A stretch of 64,000 nucleotides of DNA from Palsa-360 sp963710315 (GTDB taxonomy: Bacteria; Acidobacteriota; Terriglobia; Acidiferrales; UBA7541). Position numbers and translations under genes: made by a program. Below the pieces are notes generated by a model. It was not told the DNA's origin. It saw only the letters and a list, made by a program, of their open reading frames with translations, and did not search any database. The stretch covers positions 124,001 through 188,000 of the forward strand of contig CAVPZW010000007.1 in the NCBI GenBank assembly GCA_963710315.1, in the 5' to 3' direction. Positions 37,206 to 46,900 of this stretch are shown one piece after another (within the stretch, counting starts at the first letter, position 1; every line of letters starts with the position of its first letter).

Positions 37206-37496
37206 GGCTTCTCCTCAAAGGGAATTCAAAAATTTGGCCCATCTCATTGCGGCCGGAAATTCCGGCACGGCCGCCGCCGCTCGGAAACTTGGGGACGCAA
37301 GTCCACACGCGCGCAGAGATTGTTACGCAGGATTTGTGAATCGCAGATGAACGGAAGATGAAAACTGTTTCGATGGAATGCCTTTTTATTGTATCGCCAA
37401 AATCATGGTGCGGAGGAATGCCTGTACTCCATCCGCTGGATGATGATTTGTTTCATCTGCCGCTTCAGGAAGAACATTTCTCCGCGAGCGGCGAAA
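37206..37496. other. intergenic region upstream of the phosphoesterase gene
   Basis: About 290 nt between the multicopper oxidase stop and the phosphoesterase start. It should carry the phosphoesterase promoter. I see no gene and no convincing structured RNA. Confidence 0.4.
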
Positions 37497-39227
37497 TCAG
37501 GGATTCGAAGCCGAGGAAATCACGCGGATGACGCCCATCATGCCGCCGTCTTCATGCTCCAGAAGATGGCAATGATAGACGAAGTCTCCCACAATGTTGG
37601 GATTCCGGAAATCCATTCGCAATTTGACGCTGGGGTAGACGGGGCTGGACCCATCCCAATAGGCCACGTTTACCGTATCGCGGAGAAAAGGCTCGTTCAC
37701 TGGAACACCGTTCCAATTGAGCAGCATGAAATGGATTTGATGAATGTGGAAGGCGTGCAATTCCCGGGAGCGATTTTCGATGATCCAATCTTCGACATCT
37801 CCCTGCCGCACGATGATGTTGGGGGCAGTGGATCCTGGATCGAAGGGGGCTGGAGCCTGGCCGTCCACGGTAATCATAAATTCGGTTGGGCTTTTGGGGT
37901 CCACGGGATTTTGAGGCTTCTCGGAAAAGTACAGTTTCCGCACACGGACTGGCGGGACATCCTTGAGCGCGGCAGGGCTTTGGCGGCGGAGCGCGGCTGG
38001 AGCCGCAGCAAGCTTGGAGTGTGGCGCGGGAGCATCCGGTGCGGCCATGATCGTCGCCAGCAGACGAGTGGGATCGTTTTCACCGGCTGGGCCGGTATCC
38101 ACACCGCGCGTCGTCAAGCTCGCATGTGCGCCGAGCGGCGGTCCTTTCAAGATGAACTCGGCGCGCCCACCGGGAGGCACCAGAATGTGGGGCCGCCAAA
38201 AAAGGCCGCGACCGCCCACTCCGTTGTCGTCAATCGGCACACCATCCAGGGCCACGACGCCCAAAGGCTGTGGCACTCCATCGTATTGGACTTGCAAATC
38301 CGCGTAGGTAATCGCGGATGCATTTAAGACACGCCATAATTCGCGCCCACCGGGCTTCATCTCGATAAGCGCCGCCTTGTATTCCGGGAATGCCACGGGC
38401 ACAAAATTGAGCGACAAGTCTTTTGCCGGCCTTCCGCCATCGGTTCCCGTGTTCAGGATATCGCCTTCGGCGTCGCGTAAGGTCACGGTGTGCGGAGCGG
38501 AATCGGGCGAAGTGGGCTGTGCGTCCGGGTTAATCAAATCCTGGTCGCGAATGACAAGGACGCGCTCCGCCAATCCGGCCAGCGCAAGGTTGATCCTCTC
38601 GATTCCTTCCACAATCAAAGCACCGGAAGCTCCGCCAAGCACTTGCGCATTGGTAAAGCCGTGAAGATGGGGGTGATACCAATACAGACCGGGTGGCTGG
38701 TCATCCGGTACTTGAAAGCGATATTCAAAAGGTGCAGCCGATGGGCCTACAACAGTATGAAGGACGTCATCCTGGTGACAAACCGGCGGAATGGCCAATC
38801 CATGGAAATGAAGGTTGGTGGACGCCGCGGTCATCTTCCCTTGAGAGCACATAGCCACTTGCATTTGCATGTGCATGGGAATAGCAGGGGCGCCGACACT
38901 GAATACTTCCGGCGCTATGTCGTTCTCGAGATGCAGGATCAATGTATCTCCGGGGTTCACTCGCAGGGTGGGCGATTGCGAGCCGTCCTTATAGATGTAG
39001 CAGTAACGAACATGCCCGTGTGCATCGGCGGAAGTAAGGAACTTGAACGTCACCTCCAGCACCCCTCGATCACTTCGCAGGTCTTCCGGTTCGGCGACTT
39101 GGCTCCCTGCAATAGGGCGAGGGCAGTTTTCCGGCACGGTGTTTTGCCCGAAAGCTAATTTTTCCGTGCACACCAATACGGCAGCCAAACCGATCAAAAT
39201 TCGAAGTATCCACGGGAAGGCACGCAT
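37497..39227 (-). CDS. multicopper oxidase (CotA/bilirubin oxidase-like), secreted
   Basis: Exported copper enzyme of 576 residues that oxidises phenols or metal ions with O2. A signal peptide (LRILIGLAAVLVCTEKLAFGQ) precedes the cupredoxin domains. The four copper motifs are visible: NLHFHGLAIP, YWYHPHLHG, ELHAFHIHQIHF and VYHCHLLEHEDGGMMG, the last with the type 1 Cys-His-Met set. A Met/Gln stretch (MHMQMQVAMCSQGKM) lies before the first copper motif. Substrate is not assigned. Downstream is the secreted phosphoesterase on the same strand. Confidence 0.92.
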   Translation of the reverse strand: MRAFPWILRILIGLAAVLVCTEKLAFGQNTVPENCPRPIAGSQVAEPEDLRSDRGVLEVTFKFLTSADAHGHVRYCYIYKDGSQSPTLRVNPGDTLILHLENDIAPEVFSVGAPAIPMHMQMQVAMCSQGKMTAASTNLHFHGLAIPPVCHQDDVLHTVVGPSAAPFEYRFQVPDDQPPGLYWYHPHLHGFTNAQVLGGASGALIVEGIERINLALAGLAERVLVIRDQDLINPDAQPTSPDSAPHTVTLRDAEGDILNTGTDGGRPAKDLSLNFVPVAFPEYKAALIEMKPGGRELWRVLNASAITYADLQVQYDGVPQPLGVVALDGVPIDDNGVGGRGLFWRPHILVPPGGRAEFILKGPPLGAHASLTTRGVDTGPAGENDPTRLLATIMAAPDAPAPHSKLAAAPAALRRQSPAALKDVPPVRVRKLYFSEKPQNPVDPKSPTEFMITVDGQAPAPFDPGSTAPNIIVRQGDVEDWIIENRSRELHAFHIHQIHFMLLNWNGVPVNEPFLRDTVNVAYWDGSSPVYPSVKLRMDFRNPNIVGDFVYHCHLLEHEDGGMMGVIRVISSASNP

Positions 39228-39348
39228 TCGCTTAGAGCGTAGAGCGACATTGTTAACAGGATGTAAATTTCAAGTGACGGGCTCTTTACGAGAAGTCAAA
39301 TATTTTTTGTGCTTCCGAACGATTGCGAAGGTGGGATCTCTAACTCTT

Positions 39349-40736
39349 CTAGCCACCCGCTCCTGGGATGGCGTTGGGGTGCAGGATGGTGACGTAGACC
39401 AGGACGAGCGTCAGAATAATTACGGCGACGGCGGTAACCCATCCGACCACGTTGAGTGTGCGCGTATTGACGAAATCGCCCATCAAATCTTTGCGGTTGA
39501 TGAGCAAGAGCATAAAAATGAGCACGACCGGAAGCCAGACACCGTTGCCAACTTGGGAAAGTATCAGGATTTTTTCCAACGGGGCGCGAGGGATCAGAAT
39601 GACCGCGGCGCCGACAACAATCATTCCTGTGTACAGGCTGTAAAAAATGGGCGCGTCATTGAATTTGTGGTCGATGCCGGCCTCGAAGCCCATGCCTTCG
39701 CAGATTACGTGAGCCGTGGAGAGCGGCAGAATGGAAGCAGCGAACAAGGACGCGTTCAACAGGCCAAATGCGAAAAGCATGGCGGCCCATTTTCCGGCCA
39801 GGGGAACGAGGGCTTGCGCCGCCTCGCCGGCGTCGTTGATCACATGATGGCCGGAAACGAACAGTGTAGCCCCGGTGCAGACGATGATGAAAAAGACGAT
39901 GACCATGCAGCTCACGCTGCCAAAGAGCACGTCCATTCGCGCCTGCGGATATTGGCGCGCCGACACACGCTTTTCCACGAAACTTGCCTGCATATAGAAA
40001 AATTGCCAGGGGGCAATGGTGGTGCCGATCAGCGCGGTGAGCATGAGCAAATAGCCGCCGTCGAAATGCATGGTGGGAATCACTGTGTCGCGCGCCGCCA
40101 GGAGCCAATCCGGCTTGGCCAGAAACGCGGAGGCAACATAGGAAAGATACAGGACGCAGGCGGCCAGAAATATTTTTTCGACCTGGCGGTACGTTCCGCG
40201 GAGAACGAGAATCCAAACAGCCAGCGCGGCAAGGGGCACGGAAATATATTTGGAAATGCCGAACAGTTGCATGGAGGCCGCAACGCCGGCAAATTCGGCG
40301 CACACGTTTCCCATGTCCACGATGAGGCCGGCCAGGATGAGAAAAATGTCGGGCGGAAACCGAACTCCTCGCGAATGAGATCGGAAAGGCCCTTCCCTGT
40401 CACCACGCCCATGCGGGCGCACATCTCCTCGGTGACGTAGAGTGCGATGGTCATGGGAATGAGCGACCAGAGCAGCGCGTAGCCGTACATCGCGCCGGCC
40501 TGCGAATACACGGAGATTCCGCCGGCGTCGTTATCGACGTTGGAAGTGATGACTCCGGGGCCGACCACGGCCAGAAAGAGAATCAGGCGGCGGCGCAGGA
40601 TGCGCGTGCGCTTGCCCCAATCCGACAGGCGGACGCGCCAGGGCTCGACCCATCCGGGGATGAGCTTCCAGCGCGTCACCGGCGCCGAGCTTTCGGGCGC
40701 CTGTTTTGGGTCTTCGGGTTGTCCTAATACGGCCAT
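39349..40736 (-). CDS. atypical Nramp-fold metal transporter, frameshifted
   Basis: Membrane transporter of about 460 residues related to the Nramp family. The N-terminal half has VVGPGVITSNVDNDAGGISVYSQAGA; canonical Nramps have DPGN in this first helix, here replaced by DNDAGG (Asp68-Gly73). In helix 6 the canonical MPHN region reads GTTIAPWQFFYMQASFVEKR. The metal-site residues therefore differ, so Mn/Fe specificity should not be assumed; Nramp-related Mg transporters also deviate here. One frame change near 40360. The upstream gene encodes a detached MgtE-type sensor. Confidence 0.85.
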
Positions 40737-40751
40737 AGTTTGGAACCTGCT

Positions 40752-40774
40752 GCCCGCCTGAAGGCGGGCGCTAC
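40752..40774 (-). repeat. single REP-like hairpin before the Nramp-like gene
   Basis: On the minus strand: GTAGC, then GCCCGCC-TTCA-GGCGGGC. Stem of 7 bp with TTCA loop and GTAG foot. It lies about 15 nt upstream of the Nramp-like start codon and may affect its translation. Confidence 0.7.
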
Positions 40775-40793
40775 ATGGAACAAGTTTGATTCG

Positions 40794-42032
40794 TTATCGG
40801 TGACGGATGCGCGTGACCACGTCATCCACTTCAATCGCGCCGATGGGCCTGCCTTGCGAATCGACCACGGCCAGGCTGTGCAAATTGTATTTATCGAACA
40901 GCTCGAACACTTCTTTGTCTTGCGCGTCCGGCTGAATCGAAAGCAACGGCTCCATTTTCAGAGTTTCCATGCGCTCGTCCGGCGCCGCGAATAGCAGGCG
41001 TCCCACGGCGACCGCGCCGGAAAATTTGGCGTTTTTGTCGATCAGGAAAACGGTGTCGAGGCGCTCCAGATCCACATCTTTCTCATGAATCCAGGAGACC
41101 ACCTCGTCGCGCGTTGCGCCTTCTCCCACGTAAATGAAATCGGTATTCATCATTCCACCGGCGGAATTCTCCTCGAACTTGAGCAGTTCGCGCACTTCGC
41201 GGGCTTCGTCTCCGGGCATTTCGCTGAGGACATCGCGCGATTTTTCCGGAGTCATGTCGGCGATCACGTCGGCAGCCTGGTCGGGATCCATTTCCTCGAG
41301 AATGTCGGCGGCTTTCTCGGCGGTCAGGTTTTCCACGATCTGCGTGGTCAGGCGCTTGTCCAGCTCGGCGAGGGCTTCGGCGGCGGTCTCCTCGTCCAGC
41401 GAAGCGATGATGGAATGGCGCTCCACCGGAGACAGGTCTTCCATGATGTCCGCCAGATCGGCGGGGTGCATTTTTTCTAATTTCTGGTGAGTGATGCGCA
41501 GCTTGACGCGGCGCAGCGGGTCCGGCTCGATCAAGTTGACGAATTCCCAGGGGATGACGCGCGTGGGCAGCTTGGTGGCCAGCCCGCGGATCAAACCGGG
41601 CGAAGCGATACCGTGCAGCAGGCGGCGGGCGGCGCCCGTCAATCCCACGTCCACGTGCGTGACGCGCAATTCTACCGTGCCGTTCACTCGGTGCTCGGAG
41701 AGATCTATGTCGTTCACGCGGACGACTTTTCGGCCGCTGGTATCGATGATTTGCTGGTCGAGCAAATCCTTGCGCATGGCCAGCCATCCTTCGTTGGGCT
41801 GGAAGTGTTCGAGTTCCTTCTCTTCCACATTCAGGCGGATGACCCCGGGAGCGACAAAGGCAACGTGGTCGTAACGCACGATCAAGGGAAGAAATTTTCC
41901 CCTGCCAAGGAGGATGCGCGCCACGCGGTTGGGCTGGTCGGCGGGCTCGATGAATAGTTCGGTGACCTGGCCGACGAAATGGCCGTCGCGATCGTAGGCA
42001 TCTGCTCCTAACAGATCGGTAGCGTGCAGCAT
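40794..42032 (-). CDS. soluble PRC-barrel / MgtE-N / CBS-pair protein
   Basis: Cytosolic protein of 412 residues without TM segments. Residues 1-60 (DLLGADAYDRDGHFVGQVTELFIEP) and about 90-135 (DQQIIDTSGRKVVRVNDIDL) look like two PRC-barrel units. Residues of about 175-295 form the MgtE N-terminal superhelix (LEKMHPADLADIMEDLSPVERHSIIASL, ILEEMDPDQAADVIADMTPEKSRDVL, ENSAGGMMNTDFI). Residues of about 300-412 form a CBS pair ending IGAIEVDDVVTRIRHR. This is the Mg-sensing half of MgtE without its channel. The next gene on the strand is the Nramp-like permease, so it probably regulates that transporter. Confidence 0.85.
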   Translation of the reverse strand: MLHATDLLGADAYDRDGHFVGQVTELFIEPADQPNRVARILLGRGKFLPLIVRYDHVAFVAPGVIRLNVEEKELEHFQPNEGWLAMRKDLLDQQIIDTSGRKVVRVNDIDLSEHRVNGTVELRVTHVDVGLTGAARRLLHGIASPGLIRGLATKLPTRVIPWEFVNLIEPDPLRRVKLRITHQKLEKMHPADLADIMEDLSPVERHSIIASLDEETAAEALAELDKRLTTQIVENLTAEKAADILEEMDPDQAADVIADMTPEKSRDVLSEMPGDEAREVRELLKFEENSAGGMMNTDFIYVGEGATRDEVVSWIHEKDVDLERLDTVFLIDKNAKFSGAVAVGRLLFAAPDERMETLKMEPLLSIQPDAQDKEVFELFDKYNLHSLAVVDSQGRPIGAIEVDDVVTRIRHR

Positions 42033-42859
42033 GGTTGCCTCCTTTCCCAGGCCGAGGGCTGTGGACAGCGCCAGCTCCCAGGCGTGTGTTCAAAAACGGT
42101 GCGAACGTGCGGGCCTTTTGGGCCTTCATTGCGTGAATCTATTTAATTGGCCGGTTATGGCGGGTTCTGTGAGACTGGAAGCCCGCAACCAGGGTGTGGC
42201 CCGGCCGCGGGAGGAGGAAAAATCCTAATCTACCCGAGGCCTATAGAGGTCACTTTCAAAGTGTGGCGAACTGGCGGCTCGGCACCTGTGCACCATGCCG
42301 TTTCGGAACACCGCGCCGCCGGTCGATTCCTGCTCGACCTACTCGGAAAGGGTTCTTGCTTTTCAGATTCGCTCATAGCCACGCAAAAAAACTCCAACTC
42401 AGTAGGTAAACGCTGTTCAAATCTTTGTCAAGGAAAGAGTGAAGGTTGGCGCAATTTTTTTGTTGGCGGAAAGAGCATTTCGGGGGCGATTGTGTCCGGG
42501 GTGAGGTGATTTCGTGGCCATGGGCTGGCATGAACGGCATGTGCCGCCCCTCAGGGGCTAATTTTTCGCGGCGCCGTGGTTCCCCACCACTTCGTGGTGG
42601 GCTACGGTTTGCCGCCCCTCCGGGGCTTCTCGGAATTTCCCGGCGCTTAACGGTATTTCCCGGCACTTACTGCGTTATTGTTCGCGATTGCGTGCAAAGC
42701 TGTGTTCGATTCAATTTCTTGCGCCTGGAAATTTTTGATTCTACGATTCGCTTGCTCGACAGGAGCGAAGGCGACGCGGTATAAACTTCTGTTGCCCAAT
42801 GGCGTCGCCATGGCGGAATCTCGGCTGAGGGCGCGCTCGATTGGGGCAATCCACTAGAC
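42033..42859. other. long intergenic region between the CBS protein gene and mutS
   Basis: About 827 nt between divergent genes, the longest gap in the window. It holds a three-hairpin element at 42546-42626. A 120-codon open frame on the plus strand at 42147-42509 has no recognisable domain and I do not call it. No riboswitch was recognised, although one was looked for before the Mg-sensor gene. Confidence 0.6.
42546..42626. repeat. three-hairpin element, copy 3
   Basis: Hairpins GCCCCTCAGGGGC, CCCACCACTTCGTGGTGGG and GCCCCTCCGGGGC, with GGGCTACGGTTTG after the second. Same order and spacing as 26994 and 32961. Confidence 0.82.
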
Positions 42860-45566
42860 ATGATAGAAGCAGCCACACCGCTCATGCGGCAGTACCAGTC
42901 CATCAAGGGACGGTACCCGCACGCGCTGGTCCTGTTCCGCCTGGGAGATTTCTACGAACTTTTTTATGAAGACGCCATCGCGGCTTCGCGCGAGTTGCAG
43001 ATCACTCTGACCTCACGCAATCGAGAAAAGGGCGAGCCTGTGCCCATGTGCGGAGTTCCCTACCACGCCGCCGAGGGGTACATTGCGCGGCTGTTGCGCG
43101 CCGGATACAAGATTGCCGTGTGCGATCAGATGGAAGCGCCCACGCCGGGGAAAAAACTGGTGCGGCGCGAAGTGGTGCGCGTGATCACGCCGGGAACGGC
43201 CACCAGCAGCAACGTCCTCGAACCCAAGGAAAATAATTATCTGGCGGCGATCTTTCGCCGCGGCGCGGCGGATCGCCCATCGGCTTCGCATATGCGGATG
43301 TGACCACCGGCGAATTTCGGGCGACGTCATTTTCCGGCGGCGAAGCCGAGGAGAAATTGCGCGATGAGTTGCATCGCCTGAAGCCGCGCGAAATTCTCAT
43401 TCCGCGGCAGGCCAGCTTGTTCGCCGCTGCCGGAGCGGACACGGATTCCGCCGGCCAATCGCCGGGAGCGCGGCCGGACATTCGCGAAGGAGTCGAGACG
43501 CGCATCGACGAATGGGTTTTTCGGCACGGACTACGCCGAGCGCATGCTGCGCGAGCAATTTGGCGTGGCGACGCTGGACGGCTTCGGCCTGGCCGGGCAT
43601 CCGCACGCAGTCTCCGCGGCGGGCGCCGTGGTGCATTACTTGCGCGAAACTTCGGCCATGGACCCTGAAAACGGCAATCATTCCGGAGCGGCGCTGGGGC
43701 ATCTGGACCGCGTTCGATATTACGAGCAGGCGGACGCGCTGGTGCTGGACGCGGTTACCGTGCGCAACCTGGAACTGGTGGCGCCGCATATTTTGCTGAG
43801 GATGGCGCGCGCGGAGCCGCTCCACCCTGCTTTCGCGCGCTGGACGAAACGACCACCGGCATGGGTGCGCGGCTCTTGCGGCAGTGGATCCTGCGCCCGC
43901 AGGTGAATCGCGAGGAAATTCAGGCGCGCCTGGACGCGGTGCAGGAATTGAAGAGCCACACCATGCTGCGCGAGGAGATTCGCCACAATCTGGCCGGCGT
44001 GCAGGACCTGGAACGTCTGGCCGGGCGCGTGACGCTGGGCGTTGCCTCGCCGCGCGATCTGGTGGCGCTGCGGCAATCCCTGTCGCGCATTCCACTGTTT
44101 CGCCAATATCTGGCCAATTGCGCGTCCGCGCGGCTCTGCCGCGCTGCATGTGGAGATGGACGAACTCGGGGACGTGCGCGAACGGATTGAAACGGCGATC
44201 GCGGACGATCCCCCGGCGCTGGCTTCCGATCCGGGCGTGATTCGCCGCGGGCTACGACAAGGAACTGGACGAACTGCGCGAACTCTCGCAGCACAGCCGG
44301 CAAATCATCGCGGCGATGGAAGAGCGCGAGCGCAAGCGCACGGGCATCGGTTCGCTCAAGATCCGCTTCAATTCGGTGTTCGGCTACTACATTGAAATTT
44401 CCAAGCCCAATTTGCATCTGGTGCCGGCAGATTTTGAGCGCAAGCAGACGCTGGTGAATGCGGAACGCTTCACGACGCCGGAGCTGAAGGAATACGAGCG
44501 CAAAGTTCTGGACGCCGACGAACGCATCGCGGAAATCGAGCGGCGGCTGTTTGCCGAGTTGCGGCTTTGGATCGGGCAGCAGGCCGGGCGACTGCGGCGC
44601 ACCGCGGCGGCCATCGCGCAGCTGGACGTGCTGGGGAATTTCGCGCGCCTTGCGGCTTCGCAGAATTACACTCGGCCGGAGTTCAATGACGACACGCAAA
44701 TCATGATTCTGGCCGGGCGGCATCCGGTGATCGAGCAACTCCTGGAGCAAAAGGGCGAGCGATTCGTTCCCAACGATTTGTTTCTGAACGACTCGACGCA
44801 GCAGATCCTGCTGATTACCGGGCCGAACATGGGAGGCAAATCGACGTATCTGCGGCAGGCCGCGTTGATTGTTCTGATGGCGCAGATGGGCTCATTCGTT
44901 CCGGCGGATCAGGCGCGGCTGCCGATCACTGACCGAATTTTTACGCGCATTGGAGCGGCGGATAATTTGGCGCGCGGGCGATCCACGTTTCTGGTGGAAA
45001 TGACCGAGGTGGCGGCCATTCTGAACACGGCCACTTCGGCAAGCCTGGTGCTGCTCGATGAAGTGGGGCGCGGGACGGCTACCTTTGACGGGCTATCCAT
45101 CGCCTGGGCGGTGGTGGAGCATTTGTCGAGCGAGACGAAATCGCGCACGCTTTTTGCCACACACTATCACGAGTTGACGGAGCTGGCCGATCTGCTGCCG
45201 GGCATCAAGAATGTGCATGTGTCCGCGCGGGAAACTTCCACGGGCATCGTGTTCTTGAAGCGCGTGGAAATCGGGAGCGCGGACAAGAGTTACGGAATTG
45301 AAGTGGCGCGGATGGCGGGGCTGCCTCCCGCGGTGATCGCGCGGGCGCGGGAAATTCTGGAGCGGCACGAGCAGGCCGAACATCAGCTGAGCGAGCGGCT
45401 GACGCCAGGGGCCGCTGCGGGCGGAGAGCCAGCGCCGGAGCAGCAGGCTTTGTTCACGCCGCTGGACCGGCGCGTGCTGGATGCGTTGCGGGAAGCGGAC
45501 ATCGACAATCTGAAACCGGTCGAGGCGCTCAATCTTTTGGCCGAGTTGAAAAAACAAATCTTATGA
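42860..45566 (+). CDS. mutS: DNA mismatch repair protein MutS, frameshifted
   Basis: Mismatch recognition ATPase. The N-terminus TPLMRQYQSIKGRYPHALVLFRLGDFYELFYEDA carries the mismatch-binding Phe-X-Glu (FYELF). The connector, lever and clamp domains follow (RLLRQWILRPQVNREEIQARLDAVQEL). The C-terminal ATPase has Walker A GPNMGGKSTYLRQ, Walker B SLVLLDEVGRGTATFDG, and ATHYHELTELAD. Frame changes occur near 43268, 43515 (a T-run), 43830, 44130 and 44250; the last 1.2 kb is clean. Its stop overlaps the anmK start as ATGA. Confidence 0.95.
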
Positions 45567-46747
45567 ATATGAAGATGAAGCGCACTCGCGGACGCGGCAC
45601 GTTGGCGCTGGGAATCATGTCGGGGACTTCGGCCGACGGGATCGACGTGGCCCTAGTGCGCGTGAACGGCCGGAAGGCGACACTGGAAAATTTCGCGGCG
45701 TTTCCCTTCCCTCGCAAAGCGCAGAAGGCTGTTTTGCAGCTGGGGGAAGGGCGCGCGGTGACCACGGGAGAAATCAGCCAGCTCAATTTTCTGCTCGGTG
45801 AAATATTTGCAAGCGCCGCGCTGGCCGCTTGCAGGAAGTTTCGTGTTGCTCCTTCTCGCATCGATGTGATCGGCTCGCACGGGCAGACGGTGTTTCATCA
45901 AGGCGTGCCTTCCCTTTTCAATGGACACCGCGTCGCCTCCACATTGCAAATCGGCGATCCCTCGGTGATTGCCGCACGCACAGGGATCACCACCGTGGGC
46001 GATTTTCGTCCGGCGGACATGGCGGCGGGCGGACAGGGAGCGCCGCTTGTGCCGTTCGTCGATTTTCTGCTCTACCGGCATTCGCGGTTGGGGCGCGTGG
46101 CGCTGAATATCGGGGGGATTGCCAACGTCACGGCGATTCCCGCGGGCGCGACGCTGCAAGATGTTTTCGCGTTCGATACAGGGCCGGGGAATATGGTGAT
46201 CGACGCGCTGGTGCGGCATTTCACGCAGGGGCAAAAAAGATTTGACCGCAATGCGGAGATCGCTTCAAAGGGCGAACTGCTCCCGGGACTGCTTTACACC
46301 ATGCTGCGCGACAAATATCTTTCCAAACTTCCGCCGAAGACAGCCGGGCGCGAGCAGTACGGTGAAAAATATGTTCACTCATTGCTGTCCGCCAAATACG
46401 CGCGCGAGGCCAAGCCCGAGGACGTAATTCGCACGGCCACGATTCTGACCGCGCTCTCCATCGTGGACGCGTTTCATCGCTTCATTGAGCCGAAAACGAA
46501 AATCGCGGAGCTGATCGTTTCCGGCGGCGGCGCGCACAATCCGCTGCTGATGGCGCAGCTCGAATCCGGATTACGTGGAGTGCGAGTGCGCCATGCGGGA
46601 GAGCTGGGCGTGTCGGGGGACGCCAAGGAGGCGTTCGCGTTCGCCGTGCTGGCGTGCGAAACGCTGCGGCGGCGGCCTGCCAATGTGCCGGGCGCGACCG
46701 GAGCGAAGAAGGCTGTGGTGCTTGGCAAGGTGTGTTATGCGGGGTGA
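45563..46747 (+). CDS. anmK: anhydro-N-acetylmuramic acid kinase
   Basis: Opens and phosphorylates 1,6-anhydro-MurNAc to MurNAc-6-phosphate in peptidoglycan recycling. The 394 residues have the ATP motif LGIMSGTSADGIDVALV, VIGSHGQTVFHQ, RVALNIGGIANVTAIP and FDTGPGNMVIDALV, and the C-terminal LIVSGGGAHNPLLMAQL. Coupled to mutS by the ATGA overlap. The next gene is a peptide-binding lipoprotein, which would fit uptake of cell-wall peptides, though that is inference. Confidence 0.95.
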   Translation: MNMKMKRTRGRGTLALGIMSGTSADGIDVALVRVNGRKATLENFAAFPFPRKAQKAVLQLGEGRAVTTGEISQLNFLLGEIFASAALAACRKFRVAPSRIDVIGSHGQTVFHQGVPSLFNGHRVASTLQIGDPSVIAARTGITTVGDFRPADMAAGGQGAPLVPFVDFLLYRHSRLGRVALNIGGIANVTAIPAGATLQDVFAFDTGPGNMVIDALVRHFTQGQKRFDRNAEIASKGELLPGLLYTMLRDKYLSKLPPKTAGREQYGEKYVHSLLSAKYAREAKPEDVIRTATILTALSIVDAFHRFIEPKTKIAELIVSGGGAHNPLLMAQLESGLRGVRVRHAGELGVSGDAKEAFAFAVLACETLRRRPANVPGATGAKKAVVLGKVCYAG

Positions 46748-46900
46748 GAAAGGAAGTAGAGGAGGTTTAGGAAGTGAAGGAAGTGGAGGAACGGAAACTT
46801 CGCGCCAGCGCGCGGGCTGCATGTTGAGAGCCGCTTTTTCCTTTGCTTCCTTTGCTTCCTTTACTTCCCTTTTCCTACTCCTCTCACTCTCCTCCTGCTC
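46748..46900. repeat. inverted purine/pyrimidine repeat around a start codon
   Basis: Before the lipoprotein gene the plus strand is purine-rich with GGAAGTGAAGGAAGTGGAGG; inside the signal-peptide codons it is pyrimidine-rich with CTTCCTTTGCTTCCTTTAC. The two arms are imperfect inverted copies of one GGAAG-type repeat with the start codon between them. Confidence 0.5.

Noticed and set aside
37260..37310. c-di-GMP (GEMM-I) riboswitch-like GGGGACGCAAGTCC on the plus strand
   Set aside because: The GCAAACC half and the P2 pairing are missing, and there is no plus-strand gene downstream.
42033..42360. possible Mg (M-box) or other riboswitch before the MgtE-type sensor gene
   Set aside because: I looked for the conserved M-box and yybP-ykoY core sequences on the minus strand and did not find them.
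42147..42509. 120-codon open frame in the long gap before mutS
   Set aside because: No ribosome site, no recognisable motif and no domain-like composition.
43500..43530. programmed frameshift in mutS at a T-run
   Set aside because: At least four other indels occur in the same gene, and mutS is not known for programmed shifting, so sequence error is simpler.
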